Source: Anaeromyces robustus (taxonomy: Eukaryota; Neocallimastigomycota; Neocallimastigomycetes; Neocallimastigales; Neocallimastigaceae). Taken from it: a stretch of DNA of 64,000 nt. How positions within the stretch are numbered: position 1 is the first letter of the stretch; the number at the start of each line of letters is the position of its first letter. The stretch lies in contig MCFG01000009.1 in the NCBI GenBank assembly GCA_002104895.1, positions 15,001 to 79,000 on the forward strand, in the 5' to 3' direction. The position numbers were made by a program, and so were the translations under genes. Below are positions 34,129 through 49,735 of this stretch, piece after piece. The notes under the pieces were generated by a model. The model was not told the DNA's origin. It was given only the letters and a program-made list of their open reading frames with translations, and did no database searches.

Positions 34129-34643
34129 TAATTGATTTATAAAAAGATCAAAAAAAAAAAGTTCATTATTAGTATTAAGCATATAATAAATAAATAAATA
34201 AAAAAAAATAAAATAAAAAAAAAATTATGTTATAAAAAAAAAAAAAGAAAGATAAAAAAAAAAAAAAGTTTAGTTTTAGTTTTAGTTTAGCTCAGTTCAA
34301 CCAAAGTATAATTTAGTAATTTAGTAATAAGCATTAATATAACATTTTAAAAAAAAAAAAAAAAAGTAATAATTTTTATTAATAATAAATAATAAAAGTT
34401 AATTAAAAAAAAAAAAATTTAAATAAATAAACAAATGTTTTTTTATTATTATAAAATTTCTCTAATTTCTCTAATAAGTAAATAAAATAATAAATAAAAT
34501 AATAAAATAAAATAATAAAATAAATAAAATAAAAATTAAAAAAAAGAAAGAAAGAAATTTCTTTTATTTTGAAAAAGTATTGGTGATATTGTTTGATGAT
34601 TTGATAATGGATTTTAATGATTTAACGAAATGATGACTTTTTC

Positions 34644-34688
<45 letters not shown>

Positions 34689-34836
34689 GTTTTTTTTTTT
34701 TTTACAATTTTATTATGTCATTAAAAAAAAAACTCATTTCTTTTATCTCTTTGCTCTCTATCTCTCTCACCTCTACCTATATTATATTATACATAACTAT
34801 TGAAATATTGAAATATTGAAATATTTATTATTATTT

Positions 34837-34885
<49 letters not shown>

Positions 34886-35389
34886 TACGGATTTAAATAA
34901 ATAAGTTAATTCATTCAGATTTAATAAAAATAATGTAAAAAAATTTTTCAAAACTTTATATATAAATTTATTAATAATAAATAAAATAAATAAATATAAA
35001 ATAAAATAAAATAAAATAAAATAAAATAAAATAAAATATTATTATATATTATATATAATTATATAATATATTTTTATGAATATTTTTATATTTTTTATAT
35101 TGGGTAAATGGATGGATGGATATATTGATTCATTCCTTTTCCTTTCATTCAAATAAAAAAAAAAAAAAAACAATAAAAAATAAAAATAAAGAATAAAAAA
35201 TAAAAAATAAAAAATAAAAGAATTAATATTATTAAAAAAAAAAATATAGTAATTAAGTTGTGTGTGAATGAAAAGTCAAAAATACAATTTAAATTTATAG
35301 TTAAATATATAATATAGAATTAAATATAAATATCAAAATTAAGGACAGGACAAAAAAAAAATTTTTTTTTTTTTTTTTAAGTTTTTAGT

Positions 35390-35710
35390 TTTTAGTTTTG
35401 TTACAATAATAATAATAAAAAGTGTAAATGTAAAATGTAATATGTAATATGTAAAATGTAATATGTAAAATGTAAATATTTTTACACATTTTCTCTCTTC
35501 CTCTCTTTTTCTTTCTCTTTTTTTTTTTTAAGTTTTGATAATAATAATAATAAATGTAAGATGTAAAATGTAAATATTTTCACACATTCTCTCTTTTTCT
35601 TTCTCTTTTTTTTTTTGAGTTTTGAGTTTTGAGTTTTGTTATAATAATAAATGTAAAATGTAAATATTATCACATATTTTTTCTTTCTTTCTTTCTTTCT
35701 TTTTTTTTTT
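35390..35710. repeat. Imperfect minisatellite, three units of roughly 90-120 bp
   Basis: Each unit runs AGTTTTG - ATAATAATAA - ATGTAAAATGTAAATATT - CACA(C/T)ATT - CTCTCTTTTTCTTTCTC - T run. Unit starts are near 35390, 35530 and 35618. The first unit has extra GTAATATGTAAA copies. Unlike the flanks it has strong purine/pyrimidine asymmetry. Confidence 0.7.
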
Positions 35711-36180
35711 TTTGAAACCTTTTAATTTGTAACTTGAATACAAACTCAATATATATTTTTAAAATTGAAACATTTAGGTGAAATCTAAAAACCTAAAAAT
35801 TTTCATAAAAAAAAAAGAGGAATTTACATTGAAATGGCATAATATAAAAAGAAATATATAAATAAATATAATACATATATATTTTATTTAATTGATAATT
35901 ATTTTATTTATCATTATTAGTATTATTGGTATTATTGTAATAATTGTTATTTTAACTAGAAGAATTTTTTATCTCATTTTTACTTTTACTATTTTACTAT
36001 TTATTTATAAGTTTTTGAACACAAAATGAAAAATATGTATTATATATTATTTTATATATTATAATAAATTATAATAAATATTTATTTTTTATATACTATA
36101 AATATTATATCTATCATTAAGAAATATTAATTATAACAAACCTTTTTAAAAAATGCCTTTATTTAATTTCAAAAGCAAAA

Positions 36181-36243
<63 letters not shown>

Positions 36244-36394
36244 TATTATCAATTATTATTATAATTATGATTATTTATAATTATTATTATAATTAATATT
36301 ATTATTATAATTATTATTATTATTATTATTATTATTATAATTAATATTATTATTATAATTATTATTATTATTATTATTATAATTATTATTATTA

Positions 36395-36453
<59 letters not shown>

Positions 36454-37123
36454 TTATTATTATTTTTATTTTTATTAATTATTATTATTAAACATTATTT
36501 ATTATTTATTTATCTATATATCATTAAGTGATCTATAATCAATATTAAATATATATAAAATAATTAATTTAGAAACATTTAAAATAAAAAATTGATATAA
36601 ATTAACATGATATTCTATCATAAAATTTTTACTTTTTTATTTAATTTTATTTTTATTTTAATTTTATTTTTATCCATTTTTTCATTTTTTTATTTTTTCA
36701 TTTTATCTTTTATTTTTAATTAAGATAATAAAATGGACAAATAATAAATAATAAAAGATTTTACTTAACACAATTTATTTTATCTTATTCAATATTCATC
36801 ATGAGAAAAAAAATTAAATAAATAAAAAACAATGGTATTATAATTATTGGCTATTAAACTTTTTTTATTATTTATTTTTTTTTTTTATAATCCGTTTTTA
36901 TTATTATTTTTATTATTATTTTATTTTATTATCAATAATAATGTTAATATTAAAAATACTAATAAAATAATAAAATGATAATGAAAATGATAATAATACT
37001 AATACTAATAATGAAAAATAAAAAAAAAAATTTTATGATAAAATAATAATAAATATAAATATTAATCATGGATGAAGATAATCAAATTAATTATTATAAA
37101 ATGGATAATAATAAGAATAAATA

Positions 37124-37335
<212 letters not shown>

Positions 37336-37357
37336 TATTATTATTTAATTATTATTA

Positions 37358-37411
<54 letters not shown>

Positions 37412-37485
37412 AAATTAAATAATTTTTTATTTTTATGGATAATAATTAGTTAACTAAATTAAATTAAAATTAACTAATGATTATT

Positions 37486-37730
<245 letters not shown>

Positions 37731-39710
37731 AATTTAAAATAGTAATTTCGAAATATTCTTTAATGATATATTTTTTTAATATAAAATATAAAAGATTGGG
37801 TTTATTTATATTAAAATAATTTTAATCTGTAACAAATAAAATTAAATTTTAATTTAAATCATAAACTTTTTTTTACTTAAATATAATAGTTTATTTATTA
37901 AATTTAATTATATAATTTATTTATTTTTATAATATATTATTCATTTATTTAAATATGGATTTTTTTTTGTACAACAATGTGATAATTAATAATTATGCTT
38001 TTAATATTTATTGTTTTTTTTTTTTTAAATTGCCAATTTTTAAAAACTTGATAAAAAAAAAATTATAAATAATAATATTTAATAATAATAATAATAATAA
38101 TAATAAATATTATATCATATGACACAATAAGAAATTAAAAAAAAAAAAAAAAAAAAATAGAAGATACACAATACCTAATATAAAATATAAAATCACAACA
38201 CCTACACAAAGAGAGGAAAAAAAAAAAAAAAAAAAAAAAACATTGACACAAATATTTTAAAATTTTTTTGTAATATCAAACAAACGTCTAACATAACACA
38301 ACATAAATAATAATAATAATAATAATAAATAACATTAACAATAATAATAATAATTGTCTATACATATTTATATTTATATTTAAATATAAAACATTACCTA
38401 AAAATAAATACATATGATATAAAAATATATTTTCCAAAAATAAAATAAAAAGTTAAAAAAATAAAAATAATTTATAATAAAACGACTAAAGAAAAGAAAA
38501 AGAAAACATCATAATATAATAAAAGTTTAATATATCTTTGAAAGGAAAAAAAAACATTACACAAACTATAACCACACCTTAAGAGTTTCATAAACCTTTT
38601 TTTTTTTTTTATTCTTTTTTATTTTTCTTGTTTCTTAAAAAAAGAAAAAAAAGAAAAAAAGAAAAATAAAACATACAACAAATTGTTTGTCCTCTTTTTT
38701 CTTTCTTTTTTTTTTTTTTTTTTTTCTTTCATTTCAAAAAATATTTACAGTTATATAATTTTTTTTATATTTAATTAAAAAAAATTTATTTTATTTGTTT
38801 TTTTTTTAAATTAAATTATTTTATTTTAATAATTTTTTTTTATAAATTATGGGCTTCGAATGAAATTAGTTTCTTTCGTTATTAGACTAAAAATATAAAA
38901 AAAATTATTTAAAAAGGGTTTATTTACCAAAATATAAATGATATTGTTTTATAATTATTTCTTATATTATTAATGAATAAATAAATACTTTAATTATAAA
39001 TAATAGTTAAAATGTCTTGATTTTGTTATTTTTTTTTTTCTTTTCATTTTTTTCCCTTTTTTTCAATATATAAAAATATATATATATTAAAAAAAAAGAA
39101 AAAAAGAAAAGAAAAAAACTCTATAATTATTTAACTATTTTTTAATATTATTTATATTTTGGATTTATATAGATTAAAACTCTATTACTAAAATAATAGA
39201 GATTATATAAATTAAATATATTATTAAAATAATAATTGGTATACTTTTTTTTTTAAATTACAATTTTCCTTATTTTTATCTCTTTTTTTTTTTTTAAAAA
39301 AAAAAAAAAATAAATTAATTAATTATTATTTAATTTTCGAGAAAAAAAAAATAAAGAAAATGGGTATTAAAATTATGATACCGTTTTTTTTTTCATTTGT
39401 TATGTATTATGAATGTTTTTGTTTCTGTTATTTTTTTTTTAATGAATTTTTTGGTTTTTGAATTTATGTATCATAAGAAAACTATTAATAAAACATTTAT
39501 TCTACATATTTTAATATGGTTTATAAAAATAAACTATCATAAAATAATAGGAAAAATAGAATAAATATATAAACGACCATCAATTTTTTAACTTTTTTTT
39601 TCACTTTTTCTTTTTCTTTCTTCTTTTTTTTTTATAATTTTTCATAAAAAATTAAAAAAAAATAAAAATTAAGAAAAAGAAAAAAATAATTTAAAAATAA
39701 ATTAAAAAAT

Positions 39711-40022
39711 TTAGTCGGAATCAGATTCAGAATCAGAAGAAACTTGAGCTACATTTACTCTAAAACCATCATCATCAATGGTTGATTCCATATATGGATC
39801 AAAACCCCAATGTTTATTGTTTACAAAGAATTTATATTTAATAGTACAACCTTCTGGAACAAAAACTTTAGAATGATAATAGTTCATACAGTCATCACCT
39901 TCACCCTTTTCTTTCTTCATATCAATACATCCTGTCCAATTACCAAATTTTCCTACTAATTTTACTGATTTAGCAGAAGCAGAGGAATAAGTAATAGTGT
40001 GTTCTACAAGATTAAGTGGCAT
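39711..40022 (-). CDS. Stand-alone CBM48 (AMPK-beta type glycogen-binding) protein, 103 aa
   Basis: Intronless; ATG at 40020-40022, TAA at 39711-39713. Nearly the whole protein is one carbohydrate-binding module of family 48, as in AMPK beta subunits and yeast Crp1/Mdg1. It shows the family pattern KLVGKFGNW (Trp29), PEGCTIKYKFFVNNKHW (Lys64, Trp72), a DP pair and FRVN (Asn90), so the main sugar-contact positions of AMPK beta (Trp, Lys, Trp, Asn) appear to be kept. The last nine residues SSDSESDSD form a likely casein kinase 2 type acidic patch. It lacks the C-terminal domain that AMPK beta uses to hold the alpha and gamma subunits, and any enzyme domain. It probably binds glycogen-like glucan in the cytosol; this role is inferred. 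Confidence 0.88.
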   Translation of the reverse strand: MPLNLVEHTITYSSASAKSVKLVGKFGNWTGCIDMKKEKGEGDDCMNYYHSKVFVPEGCTIKYKFFVNNKHWGFDPYMESTIDDDGFRVNVAQVSSDSESDSD

Positions 40023-40110
40023 TTTGTTTTATTATAATATTTTCTTAAAATAAAAAATTGTTTTTCTTATGTTTTTTTTTTGTTATTAAAAGTTTTTATT
40101 TATTTTTTTT

Positions 40111-40232
40111 TGGTATTTTTTATATTATGTGCTTAATAAAATAGGTTTTATTCAATTTATTATATTTTTTTTGGTATTTTTTTATATTATGTGCTTAATA
40201 AAATAGGTTTTATTCAATTTATTATTTTTTTT
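40111..40232. repeat. 61-bp tandem duplication upstream of the CBM48 gene
   Basis: The unit TGGTATTTTTTATATTATGT, then GCTTAATAAAATAGGTTTTA, then TTCAATTTATTAT plus a T run, is present at 40111 and 40172 with one-base length differences. Each unit holds the hairpin AATAAAA-TAGG-TTTTATT. It starts 89 bp upstream of the ATG. Confidence 0.85.
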
Positions 40233-41649
40233 TGTATTTTTTTTAATTTATTTGCAAAGTTGTTTAAAATAATTTGTTTTGATTTACTTATAATAAAAAT
40301 ACTTTAATATAAAAAAGTTGTTTTTTTTTTTATTTTTTTTATTATATGCGCTTAAAAAAAATATAAATTTATTTATTTTTTTTTTATTATTCAAAATTAT
40401 TTTAAAATTTTATTAAAAAATTTTTTTAAAATAAAAAAAGAAAATAAAAAAAAAAAGGTCCTTTTTTCCTCTTTTATATTTTTTTTTTGATAATAATTTA
40501 AGACTAATATTAAATAAAAAACAGAAAATTCAACAAATATGTTTTAATATACAAAATAATCTTAAAAATAAAAAAAAAATTTTTTTTTATTTTAAAGTTT
40601 TATAAACGGAAAACAAAAATATATAAATTAATTAAAATATAATATATTTTAATATATATTGTAATATATTTAAGATATATATAAAATATCAATTAATTAA
40701 TATAAAAGAATATATTTAAAAATAGTTATTTTTATATATTTAACCAATTAATATATTCGTGAAATATATTCGTGAAATATATTTTAATTAATATAAATAT
40801 AATTAGATAATATATTTTAATATATTATCTTATATAATTTATTATATCGATGAAATAAATTTATTTATTTTTAAAGTTAAATATAAAAAAAATTAAGTTT
40901 AAATGGTTGATTTTCCAATTGTTTAAAATAGAAATATTAAAATAATAAAATAATAAAATATAAAAATATAATATAAAAATATTATTATATATTATATAAT
41001 ATAATGTATAATATATTATATTATATTATAATTAAATGAAGTAATTTAAAGTTTGGGATTAAGAATATTTTAATAAAATTTCATAATATGGACTTAAAAA
41101 ATTTTATATTATCAATACATTACAATATACAACATAAGTATTTAATAATATATATTATTATTTATATAATATTGTAACAAATATAATAAATAAAAGTGAA
41201 AAGAAAAAAAAAATGAATATCAATTATATATATTATCAATTGATAAATAATATATGATATATTATATTAAGATTAAGATAGAGTGTTATTAAATAAATGA
41301 ATAAATAAATAAATAAATAAATAAATAAATATTATTGTTATTAATTATTAATTATTCTATACTAAAATAAAAAAAAATGTTGGATTTATGTAGAATGGCA
41401 TACACAAAAAATAAAAAAAAAAAAAAAAATATCACATTTTTATTTTATTTTATTCTATTCTATTTTTATAAATTTTGATTATAATGTATTATATTTCTTA
41501 TCATATATTACATTATATTATACTTTATCATTTCTATATCAATATTTTATATTGATAATAAATAAATTTTTATAATAAATAAATAATTAATTTGTTAAGT
41601 AAATAAATTAGTTATCAATGAATAATTGATAATATTTAATTTGTGATTT

Positions 41650-41684
<35 letters not shown>

Positions 41685-42626
41685 TATAATATTATTATTT
41701 ATTTATTTATTTATTTAATAATATTATTATTTATTTATTTATTTATTGTGTTAATTATTTATTTATTTATTCAGTTATTGTGTTAATTAATTATTTTTTT
41801 TTTACTACAATAAAATAAGAAGAAAAAAATTGTCTCAGTAAAAAAAAGTAATAATTACTAAAATAAGAGAATAGTTATAAATTGTTAAAAATCGTTTTTT
41901 TTTTAATAAATGAAAAGGAAAAAAAAATAACAAAATTTATCAATAATTACTAAAAAAAAAAAAGAAAGAAAGAAAGAACATAATTCATATTGTTCAAAAA
42001 TAATATTATTATTATTATTATTACTATTTATTAGTTACATAGAGTGTTATTTGCCGATTTAATTGAATAATTAAAAAATAATATAAAATAAAATATATAA
42101 AAAAAAAAAGACCACTATAAAAAATATGAAACAAATTAATAACAATCATTGATGCACTTTTTGTTTTTTATGTTTAAATATCATGTCAAATTGTAGTTGA
42201 AAATTCCGTATTAGCAAAATCTTAATTCTAAATCATGCAAAAAAAAAAAAAAAAATGGACAAATAATTAATAATTAATAAGTAATAAACATTTTATTTTT
42301 TTTTTTTATGGTTAATTTTAGTTTAATTAATTAGTAAAAAAAAAATGGATAAAACATTTTTTCCTACTTTTTTCTTATTAAAGTTTACAGTATGTAAGAA
42401 TAAAAAAAATTGAACTGTCTTTTGTATAGTGTAAAATAAAAAATTTTTTTTATTATTATTCAATTCTTTATTATATGATAATAATATAATAATCCATTTT
42501 TTTTTTCCTTTTATTCCGTCGATAATCAAACCATCATCAAAGAAGGAAATTTAAAATTAATTATTATTAAATATTAAATATTCCTTTTATATAATCTTGT
42601 TTTATAATTAGTTATTTATTTACTAT

Positions 42627-42661
<35 letters not shown>

Positions 42662-42803
42662 TAATTACCATATTTATATGATTTATTATCAATTTATTTA
42701 ATAATGAATCATAATATTTAATGATTATTAATTAATTATTATTGATTAATTATTATTGATTAATATTATCATTAATTAATTAAATCTAATTAATATTATT
42801 TAA

Positions 42804-42862
<59 letters not shown>

Positions 42863-42875
42863 ATTATTATTATTA

Positions 42876-42909
<34 letters not shown>

Positions 42910-43043
42910 ATTATTATTATTAATTATTATTATTATTATTTAATATTGTAGCAGATAAATTATTTATTATTTGATTATTTCTTATTATTATTTATTTAAT
43001 AATTATTATTAATTATTTATTATTATTATTAATTAATTAAATC

Positions 43044-43111
43044 TTTATTATTATTTCTTATTATTATTTCTTATTATTATTTCTTATTATTATTTCTTAT
43101 TATTATTTCTT

Positions 43112-43183
<72 letters not shown>

Positions 43184-43184
43184 T
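43044..43184. repeat. 13-bp repeat (TTATTATTATTTC)5 followed by TTTA tract
   Basis: Five direct copies of a 13-bp unit at 43044-43111 pass directly into an uninterrupted TTTA tract at 43115-43184. Confidence 0.85.
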
Positions 43185-45223
43185 TTTATTATTTTCAATT
43201 CTTTAAAAAAGAAATTTTTTTTTACTTACCTTTTTTTTTTAATAAGACCAAAAGAAATTTTTTTTATTTAAAAATTATTTCCTTTTTTTTCTCTTTTCTT
43301 TTTATGTATAAATAAATTAATTAGACATAAAAAAAAAGAAATTAATATTTTAAACATTGCTGTAATGTTTTATGTCCAAATGTATAATGATAATGAATAT
43401 AAGGAAAATATCTAATAATAAAAAAAAAAAGAATTTGGAAATGATAAAAAATACTTTGTTAGTTTAAAAAAAAAATTAATATTTTGTATTTTATTATAGA
43501 GAACTTTTAAAAACCTTTTTCTATAATTATTTTTTTTGACTTCCACTTATTAATCAAGGAATAATAAAAAAAATTTAAAATTTAAAAAAAGTTACCACAA
43601 TAATAATAATAAAAATTAAAATTATTGAACATCATTTTTTTTAACCTATTATATATAATAATACATTGTACATTGTAATACATTGTACATTTAGTTAAAT
43701 GAATAATACATTTTAAAAAAAAATAAATATAATAATAATAATAAAGGAATATTAAAATATTTTTTAAAAAAATAAAATAAAATTAATTAAGAATGGAAAA
43801 TGAAACACTAAACAAATTCAAAAAAGGAAAGGAAAGAACTACACAATTCTGGTTAAACGAATTTAATTTAATTTATTTTATTTTATTAATAATTATTTTA
43901 TTAATCTTTATTTTATTAATATTTATTTATTGATATTAATATTTTTTGTATTCCAAAATTTCCAAAAAATTTTTTTTTATATTATTGAGTACTATTATAA
44001 TATTATTTATAATATATTATATGATCTTTTATTTTAAAATTAATGTTATCATAAATTCAAATATATTTAAATATATATAATAATATATTATTTCATATAT
44101 TTAAATATATTTTAAAATAGATCAAAATTTTAATAAAATAAAATAAAAATTAAAAAATTAAAAATTAAAAAATTAAAAAATTAAAAAATTAAAAAAAGGA
44201 GGGAAAATGTAAATACTAAAAATAATATAAAAAAAGATAAATTTATTTTAATTATATATTTGATTATATTGAATAATATATTATGAATATTCTATTATAT
44301 ATTAAATAATATATTATGAATAGTCTATTATATGTTAAATAATATATATTTTATATTATATATTAATTAATTAACTATTTAATTTAATTATAAAACATTA
44401 ACAATAAAAAATAAAATAAAATAAAAAAAAAATAAGCAAATTTTATTGTGTAAAGGAAGAAAAAAATTAATTTTTTTTATCTGTCTGCCAATTTAATTAA
44501 ATATATGAATGGAATATATTAAATATATATAACCAATATATTTTAAATATAATAAAATATATTAGTTATATATATTGAATAAATGAAATAATATAAAAAC
44601 CAAAAAAATATTTATATTAAAAGAAAAACTTTAAAGACTTGAAAGACTATGCCACTAAAAAAATATTAAAAAAAAATGCCACTAAAAAAAAAAAATTTGC
44701 ATTAAAATATTCTATTTCTAAATGTAACTAAGCAACTAAACAACTTTAAAAATAATAATATATAAATATAAATTAATAAATACTTAAAAAATAAATAATT
44801 TATTAATTAAAAATAAATGAATATATAATATATATTAATAAATATTTTAATATTTTTTAAAAAAAAATAATAAAAAGAGATTAGTTAAAAGGTTCCAATA
44901 TATATATATATATATAAAATATCAAATCAACTTTTACAATAAAACCTGATAATATATTTGAGAGGAAAGAAAATTGAAATATGATTATTATACAATTAAT
45001 AATAAACATATTCAAAAAAAATTCAAAAAAAAAACAAATATATTATTATATATATTATTATATATTATTATATATTATTAAATATAATAGAATATAATTT
45101 AATTTTTTAATTATTTTTATTTAATTTTTTCTTAGTATTTTTTCTTTTTTAAATATTTCAATTTAATTTTTTTAAAATTTTTAATTATTAAAATTATTAG
45201 CATTTATCATGTTTTTTTTTATA

Positions 45224-45237
45224 GCACGTCACGTCAC
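45224..45237. promoter_or_regulatory. CRE-like double ACGTCA element
   Basis: GCACGTCACGTCAC contains two overlapping-phase ACGTCA cores, the half-site of bZIP (CREB/ATF-type) factors. It is an isolated GC-rich motif in A/T desert, far from any recognised gene, so regulatory function is only a guess. Confidence 0.25.
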
Positions 45238-46210
45238 AAAAGTTTAACTCATGATTTATTTTTTATTATATATATTTTATAGTTTTTTATTGTATTTATT
45301 GTTAGGTTTTTTAATCCGTTGTTTATTAATTGTTAATGGTTAATAAATAAACATTTCATAAGCAATAAAATAATTCTTTTTATTATTTTTTTTTAAAAAA
45401 AAAAAAAAAAAAACTTTAACGGCATACAATAATTAATAATTAATAATTAATAATTAATAATAATTTTTTATTATTATTTTTAGTTATTTAATAAATACAT
45501 ATATATAAATATTATAAGAAGAAGAAATAGGTTCAATTACAGTATAACGATTATTTCCTTTTATATATTGAATATTCAAATAAAATAATACTTTATAATT
45601 CAATTCAATTTAATTTAACAATTTAAAGTTTTATAGTTGGTCTTTGAATTCTTTAATAATACTTAATAATTATTTATTATTATGAAAGAAAAAAAATTAC
45701 TTTTTTTAATTATAAAAATAGTTTAGTTTTATATATATATATAATAACACCACTTTATTCACTTTATAACGAATAAAAATAATTTATAAATAATAAATTT
45801 ATCATAGCATTAAATCATATTTAAGAAAAAATAATATATTTTTTTATAATGTTTAAAAATTCTTTCTTCCTTTTTTTTTTTTTTTTTACAAAAAATTTGT
45901 TTAAAAAAAAATAATGGTCTACTAAAAATTTGTTTATTGTTTTTTTTTAAACTACAGATTAATATTAATATTTTTTTAAAAAAAAAAATAAAATAAAATA
46001 ATTTATTTTTTTTTAAAACATTACACTAATTATTTATTTATTTATTCATTCATTCATTCATTTATTTATTTATTTATTTATTATTTATTTATAAATAATT
46101 AATTAATTAACTAATTAATATTGTATAACCATTTAAAATAATAACAAACAATATAATATTAAATATTAAATAGTTTAATAAAAAATTATATTAATTAATA
46201 ATTAATTAGT

Positions 46211-46212
<2 letters not shown>

Positions 46213-46303
<91 letters not shown>
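46213..46303. repeat. TTTA microsatellite
   Basis: About 22 uninterrupted TTTA units. Confidence 0.9.
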
Positions 46304-46600
46304 TTAAAAAAATGGAAAAACAACTATAAAAATTGTTTTTTTTATTTATAAGTAATTTTTCAATAAAATAGAGAATTATATATTAGTATATATTATAATA
46401 TATTATTAATATATTATTTAATGCCAACATTACTAGTTTATGTATTAATTTTTATTGGTAAATAAAATAAATGTCTTAATTATAATCATCCATGAAATTT
46501 TATTGGTTAGTTTAATTTTTATATTTAATATTTAATATTTAATAAGTATTATAATATTAAATATGAAATATTAAATAATAAAATATTTAATATAATAATT

Positions 46601-46634
<34 letters not shown>

Positions 46635-48776
46635 TAATAATAATAAAAATAATATTAGTATAATTAAATATTAAATATAAAAATTATTTTATAATGTATT
46701 TTTTGACACTTTTTAACAATAAAAATTTTTAATAATAAAATATTATAATATTAATTTAGAATTACTTAGAATTACTTAGAATTATCGATGAGTTAAAATT
46801 TTAACTTTAAAAAAAGAAAAACTTTAAATTGTAATCAACTAAACAAAACTATTTAACTAATAATTTTAATAATATTATAATAAATAAAATTTTAAAAAGT
46901 TTATCATTATCAATGAATGATTAAAAAAAATTACTTTTTTTTTTTTTTTTGATTTTTTATGTTATAATAAACTATTAAAATTGTTTTTATTTTACATTAT
47001 TTTTTTTTTTGTAACATAAATAAATAAATAAATACTAAAAAAGATAAAAATTAAAAAATTTAAAAAAAAAATTTTTTTTTGAAGTTTTTTGTATTTTATT
47101 ATTAATTAAAATTTCAAAATTTCAAAAATTTTAAATAACTCAATATATTAAAATACATTATAATATATTATAATATTTTTATATAAAAATTAATTAAAAT
47201 TTTTTATAAATCTAAATTAATGAAATAAAAATCTATTAAATTAAAGCTTAATTTTTTTTTTTCTTTTTTTTGACTATTAAAACTAATAGAAAAAATTCCA
47301 TTTATTTTCCTTTATTTTATTTTATTTTTTAATTTTTACTTTTTTTTTATTTATTAATTATGATGATTATGATGACTTTATTTTATATTTAAAAAATATA
47401 ATATATTTTAATTTATTAATATTATATTATATTTAAAATAAACAATACTAACAATATTTAATTCTTTTTTTTTTTTTTTATAATAATGAAAGGAATTCTA
47501 TACATAAACATATCGTATAATATAAATATATAATATAATATATATTTTTATTAATTAATTAATTTTAGTTTAGTTTAGTTTATTTGACATATTTTATTAT
47601 TATTAGAAAAAAATAAAGTAAAGCAATTAAAGAAGTAAACAAATAAAAAAAAAACATGCAAATTTTAAATCTTTAATTTATTAAAAAAAAAAATGTCAAA
47701 AATTATTAAAATTATACATTATTATAATTAATAATTTCTAAATTTTTTTAAATATATCTATTATATTATGTTAATGTTGATAAAAATAATTATAAATAAT
47801 TATTGAATTATAGAAATTTAAGTAATAAAAAAATTATCTTTCATTATTATTATCATTATTTTATTAATAATAAATTGGATGGGATAGATGTATATATAAA
47901 ATTAAAATTATCATTTTAAAATACTTGAAATAAATTATTGTTTTAATTTAATAATAATTAATAATTATAATGATATAAAAGATTTATTTTTTTTTATTTT
48001 GTAATACTTTTAAAAAAAATAAATATTAAAAATATTAAAAAAAAAAAAAGTTTTTTTTTTTTTTTTTAACTCTAAAAACTATTAATTAATATATTTAATA
48101 TTGATATTGATATAGGGTTTTTTTTTAAATTATTATTATTATTTATCATTATTATTATTCTTTTAATCTATAATGAAATTGATCAATAAATTTAAAGTAA
48201 TTTTAAAAAAGAAAGATCGATAATCAAGGTTCTTGAAAATATATAAAAAAAACATAATAATAATAATAATTAATCATAAATAATCATTTGATCATTACAT
48301 TCTTTAATTAATAATAATTATAATAAAAATAATAAAGATATAATGAAAAAAGTTATAAAAAAAAACTTTTTATAAATTTATATTTCATAATATATATTAA
48401 TCAAAAACAAATGAAAAAAAAAGCTATATAGATATATATGATATAACCAAGATAACTGTAATTAATTAATAATAAAGTAATTTGAAAAGATATAATAAGA
48501 TTAAATGAAATAATAATTTTATAATTTTTATAATTTTATACTATAATTAATTATAATTAATAATAGATTTTTTTTTTTTGTTATAGTATAATAATAAATA
48601 ACAAAAATATGTTTATTTATTATAGCAAGCATGTGATAAACCTTAAAATATATATATGTATCTAATCATACTTTATTTTATGGATTTAAACATTGTGATT
48701 TAAATATGAATAGAATTAGAAAAAAAATTAAAACTTTATTGTTATACCATATAATTAAAAAAAAAAAAAAAAGACA

Positions 48777-48831
<55 letters not shown>

Positions 48832-49697
48832 TATAGAACATATTAACGATAATAAAATAAAAATAATACTATAAATAAAAAAACTTTATCTTAAAAATAT
48901 ATATACTTTATCTTATATATATAATTTATCTAAATTCACATTTAATAAATTATATATATATAATATTATTTTTAACTTTGTAATTAAAAAAAAAAATTCT
49001 ATATAAAAAATGTAATATATTTTTAAAAAAAAATAAAAATTAAATAAAATATTTAATATACATAAATCAAATAATCACATTATAAAATTATTTAATTAAT
49101 ATTATAATAAAAAAAAATGCATTCTCCAATTTTTATTTATTTTTCCTTTTTTTTTTTTACTATTAACTTTTTTTATTAACTTTTTTTTTCCTGTTTTTTT
49201 TTTTTTTTTTAAACCCCTCTTTTTTTTTTTTTTAATATGATTTCTCCATATACCTAAAAAAAATAAAAAAAAAATTCTTTATAATTTAATTAATTAATTT
49301 TTTCTTTTTTTTTTTTTTTTATTTTTTTTTAAATTTGATTTTTATCAGCCAATAATATTCATTTATTTTTTTAAAAAAAATTTTTTTTTTTGTTTTTTTA
49401 ATATTTTTTCTGCATATTTTTTTGATTTTTCTGTATGTTTGTATTATTTTGTTTTGTTTTGTTTTGTTTTTTTTTTACTTTTTGTTCTTTTTATTCTTTC
49501 GAAAAAAAAAAAAAAAAAACTTTACTGAATTAATAAAAATATATTAAAAAAAATATGTACATAGTTTACTTTATTTTACTTTATTTTATTTATTATATAT
49601 ATATAAAACAAGATGTTTTTTTTTATCAATCAATCAATTAATATATTCTATTAAACTCAATATATAAAGATATTTTATAATAAAAATAATAATAGAA

Positions 49698-49735
<38 letters not shown>

